Assembly: GCA_028825445.1 (NCBI GenBank)
Contig: JAPKAD010000004.1
Span: 89,684 to 153,683, forward strand
Length of the DNA: 64,000 nt
Source: Octadecabacter sp.
GTDB taxonomy: Bacteria; Pseudomonadota; Alphaproteobacteria; Rhodobacterales; Rhodobacteraceae
Reading direction: 5' to 3'
A program made the translations under genes and the position numbers. The first letter of the stretch is position 1, and the number at the start of each line of letters is the position of its first letter. The notes beneath the pieces are model-generated. The model did not search any database. It was given only the letters and a program-made list of their open reading frames with translations, and was not told where the DNA came from. Positions 9,991-19,318 of the stretch are shown here, piece after piece.

Positions 9991-10896
9991 TTATGTTTTT
10001 GCTAGAATTAATGACTTATAAAGATTACGGATCTGCTTTGTGATTGGTCCCATCTCGCCACAACCGATCTGACGCCCATCTATGTTACTGATAGGAGTCT
10101 GCGCCCCAAAGGTACCCGTCAAAAAAGCTTCTTCTGCACTATAGGTATCTACTAGTGAAAAATTACGCTCAAACACAGGAATATCGTTAGAGTTACATAG
10201 ATCAATCACTTTCTGACGGGTTATTCCATTCATGCAGTAGTCCCCAGTGCTTGTCCAAACAGCACCTTTTCGGACAATAAAAAAGTTACAAGCATTGGTG
10301 GTATTCACAAAACCATGGACGTCAAGCATCAGGGCTTCATCAGCGCCAGCCTTTTCAGCTGCAATGCAAGCAAGGATGCAATTAAGCTTAGAATGAGAAT
10401 TAAGTTTTGGGTCCTGCGTCATCGGTAAGCCACGTTGATGTGGCACAGTTGCAAGGGTGATTGGGCGGGGCAATTTTGGGGTAGAATGCTCCATAATAAT
10501 AACCATTGTTGGACCAGAACGGCTGAGTGATGGATGCTGGAACGGTAAAACCTTAATACCGCGTGTGATCATAAGGCGGCAGTGAACGTCAGTGCTCATA
10601 GAGTTGGCCAATTGCGTTTCTAACACAGCTGAAATCACGCCATCTCGATCCATACCAATATCAAGATCAATCGCTTTAGCGGCCTCAAACAAGCGATCAA
10701 TATGTTCGTCTATAAAAGCCCAATTGCCATTATAAAGCCGCATCCCTTCCCAAATTCCATCCCCAAGCATAAAACCAGAGTCATACACACTGACCATCGC
10801 TTGTGCGCGATGCGTTAAAGAACCGTTGACCCAAATTTGAATATCGCTATTGCGAGGATCGTCTTCAGCGGTGTGGGTTGTAATCTTATCACTCAT
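9991..10896 (-). CDS. Class IV aminotransferase (branched-chain / D-amino-acid type)
   Basis: A 301-residue pyridoxal-phosphate enzyme of fold type IV. Recognisable segments are SVYDSGFMLGDGIWEGMRLY near the start, the Lys-bearing stretch LNSHSKLNCILA (probable PLP Schiff-base lysine), ADEALMLDVHGFV, and the phosphate-binding TGTFGAQTPI near the end. Family members include IlvE, D-amino-acid aminotransferase and aminodeoxychorismate lyase. It cannot be assigned between them, and a dedicated ilvE may lie elsewhere. It is divergent from msrA across a 119-base region holding three evenly spaced CACGTGA motifs and is followed by the sulfotransferase gene. Confidence 0.85.
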   Translation of the reverse strand: MSDKITTHTAEDDPRNSDIQIWVNGSLTHRAQAMVSVYDSGFMLGDGIWEGMRLYNGNWAFIDEHIDRLFEAAKAIDLDIGMDRDGVISAVLETQLANSMSTDVHCRLMITRGIKVLPFQHPSLSRSGPTMVIIMEHSTPKLPRPITLATVPHQRGLPMTQDPKLNSHSKLNCILACIAAEKAGADEALMLDVHGFVNTTNACNFFIVRKGAVWTSTGDYCMNGITRQKVIDLCNSNDIPVFERNFSLVDTYSAEEAFLTGTFGAQTPISNIDGRQIGCGEMGPITKQIRNLYKSLILAKT

Positions 10897-10914
10897 GAAA
10901 GGACGCTACGACCC

Positions 10915-10978
10915 CACGTGAATTGTTCCAAGTGGTAAATAACACGTGAGGACACAATCCAGTGAATTGCACGTGAGG
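10915..10978. promoter_or_regulatory. Three phased CACGTGA repeats in the divergent promoter region
   Basis: CACGTG occurs at 10915-10920, 10943-10948 and 10970-10975, each followed by A, with start-to-start spacings of 28 and 27 bases. The two right-hand copies read CACGTGAGG. They sit between the divergent aminotransferase and msrA genes, where a regulator binding three times along the DNA could control either or both. The core equals the centre of parS, but the flanks do not match. The role is inferred. Confidence 0.5.
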
Positions 10979-11015
10979 CTATTGAACGTAAAGATAACCT
11001 CAAAGGAGACTTCAA

Positions 11016-11681
11016 ATGATATGCATTTTACAATATATGAAGACTGTGACCCTTATAGCAGCGATCGGAGCAGGAACATTAATCCATGCTGGCAAAGTTG
11101 AAGCAAAGGACATGCAAACAGTTATAGTTGCAGGCGGCTGTTTTTGGTGCGTTGAAAGCGATTTTGAAAAAGTTACTGGAGTAACTGAAGTCACATCAGG
11201 ATACACAGGCGGAACCACAGAAAACCCAACATATAGCCAAGTTACAGGTGGCAGCACGGGTCACTATGAGGCTGTTAAAATTGACTATGATGCCGATCAA
11301 ATTTCTACACGTCAAATATATGATCTGTTTTTCCGATCTGTTGATCCAACAGATTCAGGCGGTCAATTTTGTGACCGAGGCGACAGCTATCGTACTGCTA
11401 TTTTTGTTTTTGACACAGAACAAGAAAATACTGCACGGGCTGCGTTATCAGCTGCGCAAACAGAATTAGAACAACGAATTGTAACTCCGATTTTAACTGC
11501 TTCGACGTTTACCGATGCAGAAGAATACCATCAGGATTATTACAAGGGACAGAATCGGGTAATTACACGGCGTGGTATTAAGACCGAAGCAGAAGCTTAC
11601 ACTTTTTATCGTGAAAGTTGTGGACGTGATGCAAAGGTTGAACAACTTTGGGGAAGCGACGCCCCATTTATTAACCACTAA
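11016..11681 (+). CDS. msrA: Peptide-methionine (S)-S-oxide reductase, exported
   Basis: Reduces methionine-S-sulfoxide in proteins. The 221-residue protein has the MsrA active site GGCFWCVE (catalytic Cys42), the GYTGG and GHYEAVKI segments and EYHQDYY near the end. The start is supported by AAAGGAG eight bases upstream. The first 30 residues form a likely signal peptide (positive end, hydrophobic core VTLIAAIGAGTLI), so it should act in the periplasm on oxidised envelope proteins. It is followed tail-to-tail by ribokinase with an 11-base overlap. No msrB is seen beside it. Confidence 0.92.
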   Translation: MICILQYMKTVTLIAAIGAGTLIHAGKVEAKDMQTVIVAGGCFWCVESDFEKVTGVTEVTSGYTGGTTENPTYSQVTGGSTGHYEAVKIDYDADQISTRQIYDLFFRSVDPTDSGGQFCDRGDSYRTAIFVFDTEQENTARAALSAAQTELEQRIVTPILTASTFTDAEEYHQDYYKGQNRVITRRGIKTEAEAYTFYRESCGRDAKVEQLWGSDAPFINH

Positions 11682-12537
11682 AAGACTGAACATCCGCCAA
11701 ATCAGGAATTACATCGGCAGTACCTTGGCGCGTGACCATTATTGCAGCGGCTTTTGACGCTGTTTGCATAGCTTGCAACATAGGTTGGCCCCGATCAAGA
11801 CAGGCAAGAACGTAGCCAGTAAAAGTATCACCTGCGCCAGTGGTATCTACAGCCACAACTCTATGGGCTGGGACATTGATTGGACCATCAGGACCAAACC
11901 ACGTCGCACCCTTATCACCGAGAGTGACAATGACATCATTTACAGGAATATCCTGTGGGCCATGTCCAGTCGCATTTTTGAACTGCACAGCTTCAATTTC
12001 ATTTAGGATTAAAAAATCTAGGTAAGGAAGAACTTCCATAATTGCGCCAGAATCAAATGGCGCTGCAGCATAGGCGACGCGCAAGCCCATTTTTATAGCG
12101 AGCTTTGCCGCTTGTAATTGCAGATTAGTTTCGTTCTGAAAAACCAATGTATCACCAGTTTCAGCCTGTGTTAGAGCCTGTTCTAATAAATATATTGGGA
12201 TTCTTACGTTAGCGCCTTGATGCAAAATAATACTATTTTCACCATTTACATCTACAGCGATAATTGCTTGTGACGTTTCAACATCAATTTCTGCAATATG
12301 ACGCGTATCAACGCCATATTCTGTCAACCGCTCAACTGCCCAGCGCCCATCTGCACCAACTGCACCAATATGGGCAACACGAGCGGCGGCGCGAGCAGCT
12401 GCAACAGACACGTTTGCCCCTTTACCACCAAGAAAAACTGCACGATCTGTACTAGCAAGCGTTTCACCAGAAGCTGGAAGATGCGAGACAGAATAAACAA
12501 AATCAGCATTAATAGAGCCTAAGTTCCAGATGGTCAT
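11671..12537 (-). CDS. PfkB-family sugar kinase, ribokinase type
   Basis: Phosphorylates a sugar, probably ribose, using ATP. The 288-residue protein has the PfkB N-terminal motif FLGGKGANVSVAAARA and the C-terminal ATP-binding signature DTTGAGDTFTGYVLACL. An in-frame extension upstream would overlap maeB; the ATG at 12537 (MTIWNLGSINADF) leaves a 16-base gap after the maeB stop and matches family starts. Co-transcription with malic enzyme is likely, though a functional link is not obvious. RbsK is the best guess. Confidence 0.85.
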   Translation of the reverse strand: MTIWNLGSINADFVYSVSHLPASGETLASTDRAVFLGGKGANVSVAAARAAARVAHIGAVGADGRWAVERLTEYGVDTRHIAEIDVETSQAIIAVDVNGENSIILHQGANVRIPIYLLEQALTQAETGDTLVFQNETNLQLQAAKLAIKMGLRVAYAAAPFDSGAIMEVLPYLDFLILNEIEAVQFKNATGHGPQDIPVNDVIVTLGDKGATWFGPDGPINVPAHRVVAVDTTGAGDTFTGYVLACLDRGQPMLQAMQTASKAAAIMVTRQGTADVIPDLADVQSFSG

Positions 12538-12553
12538 ACGTAATCTTTCTGGT

Positions 12554-14809
12554 TTATCTTGTTGTACTCGATGCAAGAACAGCCATGTTCAAGATATCGT
12601 TCACAGTACTGCCCGTTGAACAAATTTGGATCGGCTTATCAATACCCGCAAGAATCGGACCGATTACAGTCGCGCCAGCCATTTCTTGCATTAACTTTAC
12701 AGAAATTGAAGCAGAGTGACGAGCTGGAACAACTAAGATGTTAGCAGGTCCTGTAAGGCGCGAAAACGGATAGGCCTCTTGAGCTTTAATATTAAGCGCA
12801 ACATCAACTGTCATTTCTCCCTCATATTCAAAATCAACACCCCGCTGATCGAGAACCTCTGGCGCTTTATGCATTTTTTCTGCCCGCTCAGAAACTGGGT
12901 ATCCAAAAGTTGAGAACGAAAGGAATGCAACACGCGGTTCCAATCCAAGTTGGCGCGCAACATCAGCACCGCGTTCGGCAATATCTGCGAGATCGTTTTC
13001 ATCAGGCCATTCATGAACCAGTGTGTCTGCAATCAAAACAATCTTGCCTTTGTTCAGAACCGCAGTCACGCCCACTGCACCGTCATGTGGACCCGCATCA
13101 AAGACGTGGTTAATCAGTTCAAGCACATGTGCAGATTTACGGGTAGCACCGGTAACCATGCCGTCAGCATGACCGTGCGCCAAGATAAGGGACGCAAACA
13201 CATGTCGGTCACGGGTCGCCATACGATGAATATCGCTGCTGTCATGACCCTTACGCTGAAGACGATTATATAAAAAATCTTTATACTCATCAAGATGTTC
13301 AGTGTTCGCCGCATTGATAATTGTTAGTTCAGAAACCGCATCTTCAAGACCCTCGAGAGTGAGTTTCGCTTTAACATCGTCTTCACGCCCAACAACGAGA
13401 GCCTTGCCAAAACCTGAACGTTGATACAAGACCGCGGCACGTAGGATGCGTGGATCGTCACCTTCTGCAAAGACGATAGTATGCTGATTAGCACGGGCAC
13501 GCGCATTAATGCCGCGCAGAATTGAAGCGGTGGGATCCATGCGAGTCTTGAGAGATTCTTCGTAACCTTCGATATCAACAATTGGGCGTCTCGCGACGCC
13601 AGTATCCATACCAGCCCGTGCAACTGCAGGTGGAATGACGTGGATTAAACGCGGATCAAATGGCGTGGGAATGATGTAATCACGCCCAAAAGTTAGTTTT
13701 CGTCCATAAGCAAGTGCTACTTCATCTGGTACATCTTCGCGGGCGAGCTGCGCCAAAGCATTCGCACAGGCAATTTTCATCTCATCATTTATAGCACGCG
13801 CATGAATATCGAGCGCACCACGAAATAAATAGGGGAATCCAAGGACGTTGTTCACTTGGTTGGGATAATCACTACGGCCAGTGGCAACGATAACATCACT
13901 ACGAACTTCATGAACTTCTTCTGGAGTAATTTCAGGGTCAGGGTTTGCCATTGCAAAGATAACAGCGTTGGGCGCCATGGATTTAACCATCTCTTGTGTG
14001 ACAGCACCTTTAGCAGACACGCCAAGGAACACATCGCAACCATCAATCGCTTCGGCCAGAGTACGCGTATCCGTTGCAGCAGCATGGGCGGATTTCCATT
14101 GATTCATACCCTCAGTGCGACCTTGGTAAATCACGCCTTTTGTGTCACACATTATACAGTTATTGTGGGTTGCGCCCATTGATTTAAGCAGTTCAAGGCA
14201 GGCAATGCCTGCTGCACCAGCACCATTTAACACAATTTTTACATCTTTAATTTCTTTACCAGAAATTTTCAACGCATTGATCAAACCAGCAGCGCAGATA
14301 ACAGCCGTACCATGCTGATCGTCATGGAAAACCGGAATGTCCATCTCTTCCTTAAGACGTTGTTCGATGATGAAACATTCTGGCGCTTTAATATCTTCAA
14401 GGTTAATGCCACCAAATGTTGGACCCATTAGGCGCACAGCGTTACAAAACTCATCAGGATCTTCAGTATCAAGTTCAATATCAATAGAGTTCACGTCAGC
14501 AAAACGTTTAAACAAAACTGACTTGCCTTCCATGACTGGTTTTGATCCTAAAGCACCTAAATTTCCCAATCCAAGAACTGCTGTACCATTTGAAATTACT
14601 GCAACAAGATTGCCTTTATTAGTATAATCATAAGCCAATTCAGGATTAGCAGCGATCGCTTCGCATGGCACCGCAACGCCAGGAGAATAGGCTAATGACA
14701 AATCACGCTGAGTTGTCATTGGGACAGTTGCCTGAATCTCCCATTTACCAGGGGTTGGGTCCATATGGAAAGCGAGTGCGTCTTCACGCGTAACTTTTGT
14801 GTCTGCCAT
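12554..14809 (-). CDS. maeB: NADP-dependent malic enzyme with phosphotransacetylase-like domain
   Basis: Oxidatively decarboxylates malate to pyruvate, making NADPH. The 751-residue protein is the large bacterial type: a malic enzyme domain over roughly residues 1-430 (AYSPGVAVPC, FHDDQHGTA, VLNGAGAAGIA nucleotide-binding loop), then a phosphate acetyl/butyryl-transferase-like domain to the end. The latter is usually regulatory rather than catalytic in this family. The reading frame extends upstream into the mutS divergent region, but the ATG at 14809 with GGAAG nine bases upstream (MADTKVTREDALAFH) is the family start. The gene is divergent from mutS. Confidence 0.95.
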   Translation of the reverse strand: MADTKVTREDALAFHMDPTPGKWEIQATVPMTTQRDLSLAYSPGVAVPCEAIAANPELAYDYTNKGNLVAVISNGTAVLGLGNLGALGSKPVMEGKSVLFKRFADVNSIDIELDTEDPDEFCNAVRLMGPTFGGINLEDIKAPECFIIEQRLKEEMDIPVFHDDQHGTAVICAAGLINALKISGKEIKDVKIVLNGAGAAGIACLELLKSMGATHNNCIMCDTKGVIYQGRTEGMNQWKSAHAAATDTRTLAEAIDGCDVFLGVSAKGAVTQEMVKSMAPNAVIFAMANPDPEITPEEVHEVRSDVIVATGRSDYPNQVNNVLGFPYLFRGALDIHARAINDEMKIACANALAQLAREDVPDEVALAYGRKLTFGRDYIIPTPFDPRLIHVIPPAVARAGMDTGVARRPIVDIEGYEESLKTRMDPTASILRGINARARANQHTIVFAEGDDPRILRAAVLYQRSGFGKALVVGREDDVKAKLTLEGLEDAVSELTIINAANTEHLDEYKDFLYNRLQRKGHDSSDIHRMATRDRHVFASLILAHGHADGMVTGATRKSAHVLELINHVFDAGPHDGAVGVTAVLNKGKIVLIADTLVHEWPDENDLADIAERGADVARQLGLEPRVAFLSFSTFGYPVSERAEKMHKAPEVLDQRGVDFEYEGEMTVDVALNIKAQEAYPFSRLTGPANILVVPARHSASISVKLMQEMAGATVIGPILAGIDKPIQICSTGSTVNDILNMAVLASSTTR

Positions 14810-14945
14810 CTGATACTTCCGCCATTTCTTAATTCTGCGTCTAAACCTTGATAGGGGTGAGGCATGGTTCCTGCAATGGGCGGTTTTTGCGCTTTCTTCG
14901 CTAACATGTGATCGGTAGGTTGCGCGGGCAACATCTGGGGGATTT

Positions 14946-17564
14946 ATGAATAGCAATGTTACGCCGATGATGGCGCAGTATCTTGAGATCAAGGCAGACC
15001 ACCCCAATTCACTTTTATTTTATAGAATGGGAGATTTTTATGAGTTGTTCTTTGATGATGCCATAATAGCTGCGGGGGCGTTAGATATTGCTTTAACCAA
15101 ACGTGGCAAGCATTTGGGCGCAGATATCGCTATGTGCGGTGTCCCACATCATGCCGCTGAAGGTTATTTGTTAACTCTAATCCGCAAAGGGCACCGTGTT
15201 GCTGTTTGTGAACAATTAGAAAGCCCCGCTGAAGCGAAGAAACGCGGATACAAATCTATCGTCAATCGAGGCGTTACACGTATCGTGACGCCTGGGACAC
15301 TGACAGAAGATTCCTTGCTTGATGCACGACGTCACAATTTTCTGGCTGCCTATGCAAACGTCCGTGGGGATGGAGCGTTAGCATGGGTCGATATTTCAAC
15401 CGGTGCATTTTCGGTACTTGGATGTGATGGGGCAGGGCTTGGACCCGAACTGGCACGTTTAAATCCAAAAGAAGTTCTGTTGAGTGATGCAGGTGAAGCA
15501 GATTTTGGTACAATAGTTGAGCATTCTGGTGCGGCCGTAACTGTACTTGGTAATGCAGCATTTGACAGCACAAGCGGTGAAAAACGCTTATGTAATGTCT
15601 ATTCGGTTTCATCTTTGGATGGCTTTGGTGCATTTACACGGGCAGAAGTGGCTTCGTTAGCAGCGGTGGTCGAGTACCTTGATATTACACAAAAGGGAAA
15701 GCTGCCACTACTACGTCCGCCAGTGCGCGAAAAGCGTGATGCTGCGATGCAGATTGATGCGTCAACACGAAAATCTTTGGAACTGACGCGTGGAATTAAC
15801 GGTGGTCGCGTTGGGTCATTGTTGTCAGTGATTGATCGTACACAAACCGCTTGTGGAGCGCGATTGTTAGAACGCCGCTTATCATCACCGTCGCGCGATT
15901 TAACTGAAATAAGCGCACGACACGATGCAATTGCTTGGTGCTTAAACAATGATGATATAGCTTCGTTATTGGAAGATAAGTTGCGTGAAGTGCCCGATTT
16001 AGACCGCGCTCTGTCACGTTTATCGATGGATCGAGGTGGTCCAAGAGATATGACTGCTGTTCAAAGGTCTGTTGAGCAGGCGAAAATGATTGCAGAAGCG
16101 TTGCCAGAGGAAATGTCAGAGATTTTGGCATCTTCTGCGCAGGATTTGATCGGACAGGACGTATTGCTGACGTTGCTTGATGCCGCTTTAGTCGCCGAAC
16201 CGCCATTACTTATGCGCGATGGAGGGTTTATTGCGAGCGGTTATGACACCGAACTTGATGAATTTCGGTCTTTAAGGGATGAGGGGCGATCTGTCATTGC
16301 CGCACTACAAAGCCGCTACGCACAAGAAGCAAGCATCACAGCACTAAAGATCAAGCACAATAATGTATTAGGGTATTTTATTGAGGTCACAGCAACTCAT
16401 TCATCCAAAATGCTAGCTGCACCTTTGTCAGAAACGTTTATCCATCGCCAAACAACGGCCAACCAAGTTCGGTTCACGACGATTGAATTGTCAGAGCTTG
16501 AAACACGGATCCTGAATGCGGGTGGGCGGTGTTCAGAAATTGAAAAGCGGCTTTATTCAGACATTTTAGGAGAAATAATTGCGCAGGCACCAAAATTGTT
16601 CACTCTGGCGCGTGCACTTGCTGAATTTGATTTGAGCGCAGCTTTGGCTAGATTGGCGCGAGAGGAAAGTTGGGTTCGACCAACGATGACATACGAACGT
16701 GAGTTTATGATCAAAGATGGACGTCACCCAGTTGTTGAGACTGCCTTAAAACCTAGTGGTAAACAGTTCGTGGCCAATGATTGCGATTTAAGTGACGAAC
16801 AAATTTGGTTACTGACCGGACCAAACATGGCAGGTAAATCGACCTATCTTCGGCAGAACGCGCTTATTGCAGTTTTAGCACAGATGGGCGCATTCGTACC
16901 TGCGAAATCAGCAGAAGTTGGTATTGTAAGTCAAGTTTTCAGCCGCGTTGGCGCGTCTGATGATCTAAGTAAAGGTCAATCAACATTTATGGTTGAGATG
17001 GTAGAGACTGCTGCAATTTTAAATCAAGCAGATGATCGTGCGTTGGTTATTTTAGACGAAATCGGTCGCGGCACTGCAACATATGATGGCCTATCAATTG
17101 CGTGGGCTACTCTGGAACATTTACACGATATCAATCGTTGTCGTGCGCTGTTCGCGACACATTACCACGAGATGACAGGCTTGTCTGACAAATTAGACGG
17201 GGTGGCAAATGCCACCGTGACAGTAAAGGAATGGGAAGGAGATGTAATTTTTCTCCATGAAGTAAAGCGTGGCACCGCAGATCGATCCTATGGAGTACAG
17301 GTTGCGCGATTAGCAGGATTACCAGAAACTGTTGTTGCACGAGCCAAAGTTGTTTTAGAGGCCCTTGAAAAAGGTGAGCGTGAAGGGAAGCGGAAGTTAG
17401 TGATTGATGATCTACCACTTTTCAACGCAACACCTACCCCAGCCCCACAAAAAACCGCGCCATCCGAGGTAGAGGCGCGGTTAAAAGTTATTATGCCAGA
17501 TGATCTGAGTCCAAAAGATGCACTTAATTTGATCTATGAACTACGCGGACTGGTCAAACCTTAG
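14946..17564 (+). CDS. mutS: DNA mismatch repair ATPase MutS
   Basis: Recognises base mismatches and short loops to start mismatch repair. The 872-residue protein has the mismatch-reading Phe-x-Glu motif in RMGDFYELF (about residues 28-35), Walker A TGPNMAGKSTYLRQN near residue 625, Walker B VILDEIGRGTATYDG and the FATHYHEM motif. A GGGGG stretch precedes the ATG. Its 3' end overlaps the convergent grpE by 11 bases, and a hairpin in its last 110 bases appears to be the grpE terminator. Confidence 0.97.
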   Translation: MNSNVTPMMAQYLEIKADHPNSLLFYRMGDFYELFFDDAIIAAGALDIALTKRGKHLGADIAMCGVPHHAAEGYLLTLIRKGHRVAVCEQLESPAEAKKRGYKSIVNRGVTRIVTPGTLTEDSLLDARRHNFLAAYANVRGDGALAWVDISTGAFSVLGCDGAGLGPELARLNPKEVLLSDAGEADFGTIVEHSGAAVTVLGNAAFDSTSGEKRLCNVYSVSSLDGFGAFTRAEVASLAAVVEYLDITQKGKLPLLRPPVREKRDAAMQIDASTRKSLELTRGINGGRVGSLLSVIDRTQTACGARLLERRLSSPSRDLTEISARHDAIAWCLNNDDIASLLEDKLREVPDLDRALSRLSMDRGGPRDMTAVQRSVEQAKMIAEALPEEMSEILASSAQDLIGQDVLLTLLDAALVAEPPLLMRDGGFIASGYDTELDEFRSLRDEGRSVIAALQSRYAQEASITALKIKHNNVLGYFIEVTATHSSKMLAAPLSETFIHRQTTANQVRFTTIELSELETRILNAGGRCSEIEKRLYSDILGEIIAQAPKLFTLARALAEFDLSAALARLAREESWVRPTMTYEREFMIKDGRHPVVETALKPSGKQFVANDCDLSDEQIWLLTGPNMAGKSTYLRQNALIAVLAQMGAFVPAKSAEVGIVSQVFSRVGASDDLSKGQSTFMVEMVETAAILNQADDRALVILDEIGRGTATYDGLSIAWATLEHLHDINRCRALFATHYHEMTGLSDKLDGVANATVTVKEWEGDVIFLHEVKRGTADRSYGVQVARLAGLPETVVARAKVVLEALEKGEREGKRKLVIDDLPLFNATPTPAPQKTAPSEVEARLKVIMPDDLSPKDALNLIYELRGLVKP
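17449..17482 (-). terminator. grpE intrinsic terminator embedded in mutS coding sequence
   Basis: Perfect nine-base inverted repeat AACCGCGCC (17453-17461) / GGCGCGGTT (17474-17482) with a 12-base loop. Read on the minus strand, the second arm runs into TTTTTT, the layout of a Rho-independent terminator about 72 bases past the grpE stop. It lies wholly inside mutS. Confidence 0.75.
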
Positions 17565-18126
17565 GTGCTGAAGATACACCAACCTGTGCGGGACGCAGCA
17601 GACGATCGTGCAACATAAAACCAGTCGTAGCTACTTGGATAATATCACCTGCTTTAGTTTCTGGAAGTGGTGCTTCAAACATTGCCTCATGGATTTGTGG
17701 GTCAAACCTTTCGCCAACTTCGGCAACGATAGGATCGATACCGTGCTTTTTGAACACACCAATTAAGGCGCGCATTGTTAGTTCGACACCCTCGAGTAAG
17801 GCTTTATCACCGTCTTTTCCATCTTCTTTGTTCATCTTTAACGCACGTTCAAGATTATCGTAGATTGGAAGCAAATCACGAGCAAGTCGAGAGCCACCAT
17901 AATTTTCGGCCTCTCGACGGTCGCGGTCCGCTCTTTTGCGTGAATTTTCTACATCAGCAAGCGCACGCATGTAATTATTTTTAATTTCTTCAATCTCAGT
18001 CTTTAATGCGACAACATTGTCATCTTCTGCAATCATCTCATCCAGAGTCATCTCATCCTCTGGGCCGACATTAGGGTCAGCCATGATGTCATCAAGGAAA
18101 TTGTTTTCGTTTTCATTTTCAGCCAT
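17554..18126 (-). CDS. grpE: Nucleotide exchange factor GrpE
   Basis: Exchange factor for the DnaK chaperone. The 190-residue protein has an acidic N-terminus (MAENENENNFLDD), a long coiled-coil region with the family stretch ADVENSRKRADRDR, and the C-terminal beta domain with RFDPQIHEAMFE and TGFMLHDRLLRPAQVGV. It follows hrcA by 12 bases and is probably in one heat-shock operon with it. dnaK and dnaJ are not in this window. Confidence 0.96.
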   Translation of the reverse strand: MAENENENNFLDDIMADPNVGPEDEMTLDEMIAEDDNVVALKTEIEEIKNNYMRALADVENSRKRADRDRREAENYGGSRLARDLLPIYDNLERALKMNKEDGKDGDKALLEGVELTMRALIGVFKKHGIDPIVAEVGERFDPQIHEAMFEAPLPETKAGDIIQVATTGFMLHDRLLRPAQVGVSSAPKV

Positions 18127-18138
18127 AGCTAACGTCCC

Positions 18139-19203
18139 TTATCCACGATCAGCGATCAATTTACCAACCAGCTGCGCGGTGTAATCCACAATAGGCACAA
18201 TCCGCCCATAGTTAAGGCGCGTTGGCCCAATGACCCCAACTGCGCCGACAATCTTACGGTCTGAGTTCATATAAGGGGAAACAACCAAAGTTGAACCCGT
18301 AAGTGAGAAAAGTTTATTTTCTGACCCAATGAAAATACGAACACCCTCACCTGTGTCAGTCAATTCAAGGAAATCTGCAATATCACGTTTCCGTTCAAGG
18401 TCATCAAAAAGTGTGCGTATCCGGTCAAGATCCTTGTGGTCTTCATCAGAAATGAGGTTTCCACGACCACGTACAATCAAACGTTCCGTTGTTTCACCTT
18501 TATTTTCCCACATCGCAGCACCTGAATCGATTAGCACTCGTGCGAGTACGTCAATTTCAAGACGACGCGCTTTAACTTCACGAGCTATGGCAGCTCCGAG
18601 TTCGGACAACGTGCGACCCTCGGCGACCGAATTTATAAAATTTGTAGCTTCACGCATAGATGACGGTGTTTGACCAGGTGGAGGATTAAAAACGCGGTTT
18701 TCGACGTGACCATCAGCAAAAACTAACACAACCAGCGCGCGGTCTGCTGCAAGACTTACAAACTCTACGTGTTTTATTGGTGCTTCTTCATGTTTTGGAG
18801 TTAGAACTAGGCTCGCACCACGTGTCACACCTGAGAGCGCTGATCCCACTCGGTCGAGGATGGTTCCAACATTACTGTCATTTGATCCCAACGTTTGATC
18901 TATTTTTGCACGATCACCTCCGTCCAAATCTCCAACTTCAAGGATGCCATCGACAAACATCCGAAGCCCCTGTTGAGTTGGAATACGACCAGCGCTGACA
19001 TGTGGACTGCCAATAAGACCTAGATGTTCAAGGTCTTGCATGACGTTGCGGATTGTCGCTGCGCTTACTTGTTCAGATAAACTTTGTGTTATGGTACGAG
19101 ACCCAACGGGTACTCCAGTTTCAAGATAACCCTCCACGACACGACGAAAGACTTCGCGTGAACGCGCGTTCATGTCGTCAATTGTAGGTGTCAGGTCAGA
19201 CAT
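18139..19203 (-). CDS. hrcA: Heat-inducible transcription repressor HrcA
   Basis: Represses chaperone operons by binding CIRCE inverted repeats. The 354-residue protein has the N-terminal winged helix (RSREVFRRVVEGYLETGVPV then SAATIRNVMQDLE) and the C-terminal GAF-like domain with GAVGVIGPTRLNYGRIVPIV. An earlier ATG at 19230 is possible, but the ATG at 19203 gives a more usual length. I found no CIRCE element in the 115 bases upstream, so self-repression is not shown here. It is divergent from rph. Confidence 0.94.
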   Translation of the reverse strand: MSDLTPTIDDMNARSREVFRRVVEGYLETGVPVGSRTITQSLSEQVSAATIRNVMQDLEHLGLIGSPHVSAGRIPTQQGLRMFVDGILEVGDLDGGDRAKIDQTLGSNDSNVGTILDRVGSALSGVTRGASLVLTPKHEEAPIKHVEFVSLAADRALVVLVFADGHVENRVFNPPPGQTPSSMREATNFINSVAEGRTLSELGAAIAREVKARRLEIDVLARVLIDSGAAMWENKGETTERLIVRGRGNLISDEDHKDLDRIRTLFDDLERKRDIADFLELTDTGEGVRIFIGSENKLFSLTGSTLVVSPYMNSDRKIVGAVGVIGPTRLNYGRIVPIVDYTAQLVGKLIADRG

Positions 19204-19318
19204 ATTCGGCTTTCTTAAAGGCATTTCCAATTTGGCGGATAGTTACATGAAGGTCAATCGGGGTTGGAACTTTGTGCAGTGAAGCGTAACGGGTATTAAA
19301 CCAAAAAAGGATGATATT

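Noticed and set aside
10915..10975. CACGTG cores as extra parS sites
   Set aside because: The flanking GTTT/AAAC arms of parS are missing in all three; only the centre matches.
18531..18539. TTAGCACTC, an exact half of the CIRCE operator
   Set aside because: It lies inside hrcA coding sequence and the second half (GAGTGCTAA after nine bases) is absent.
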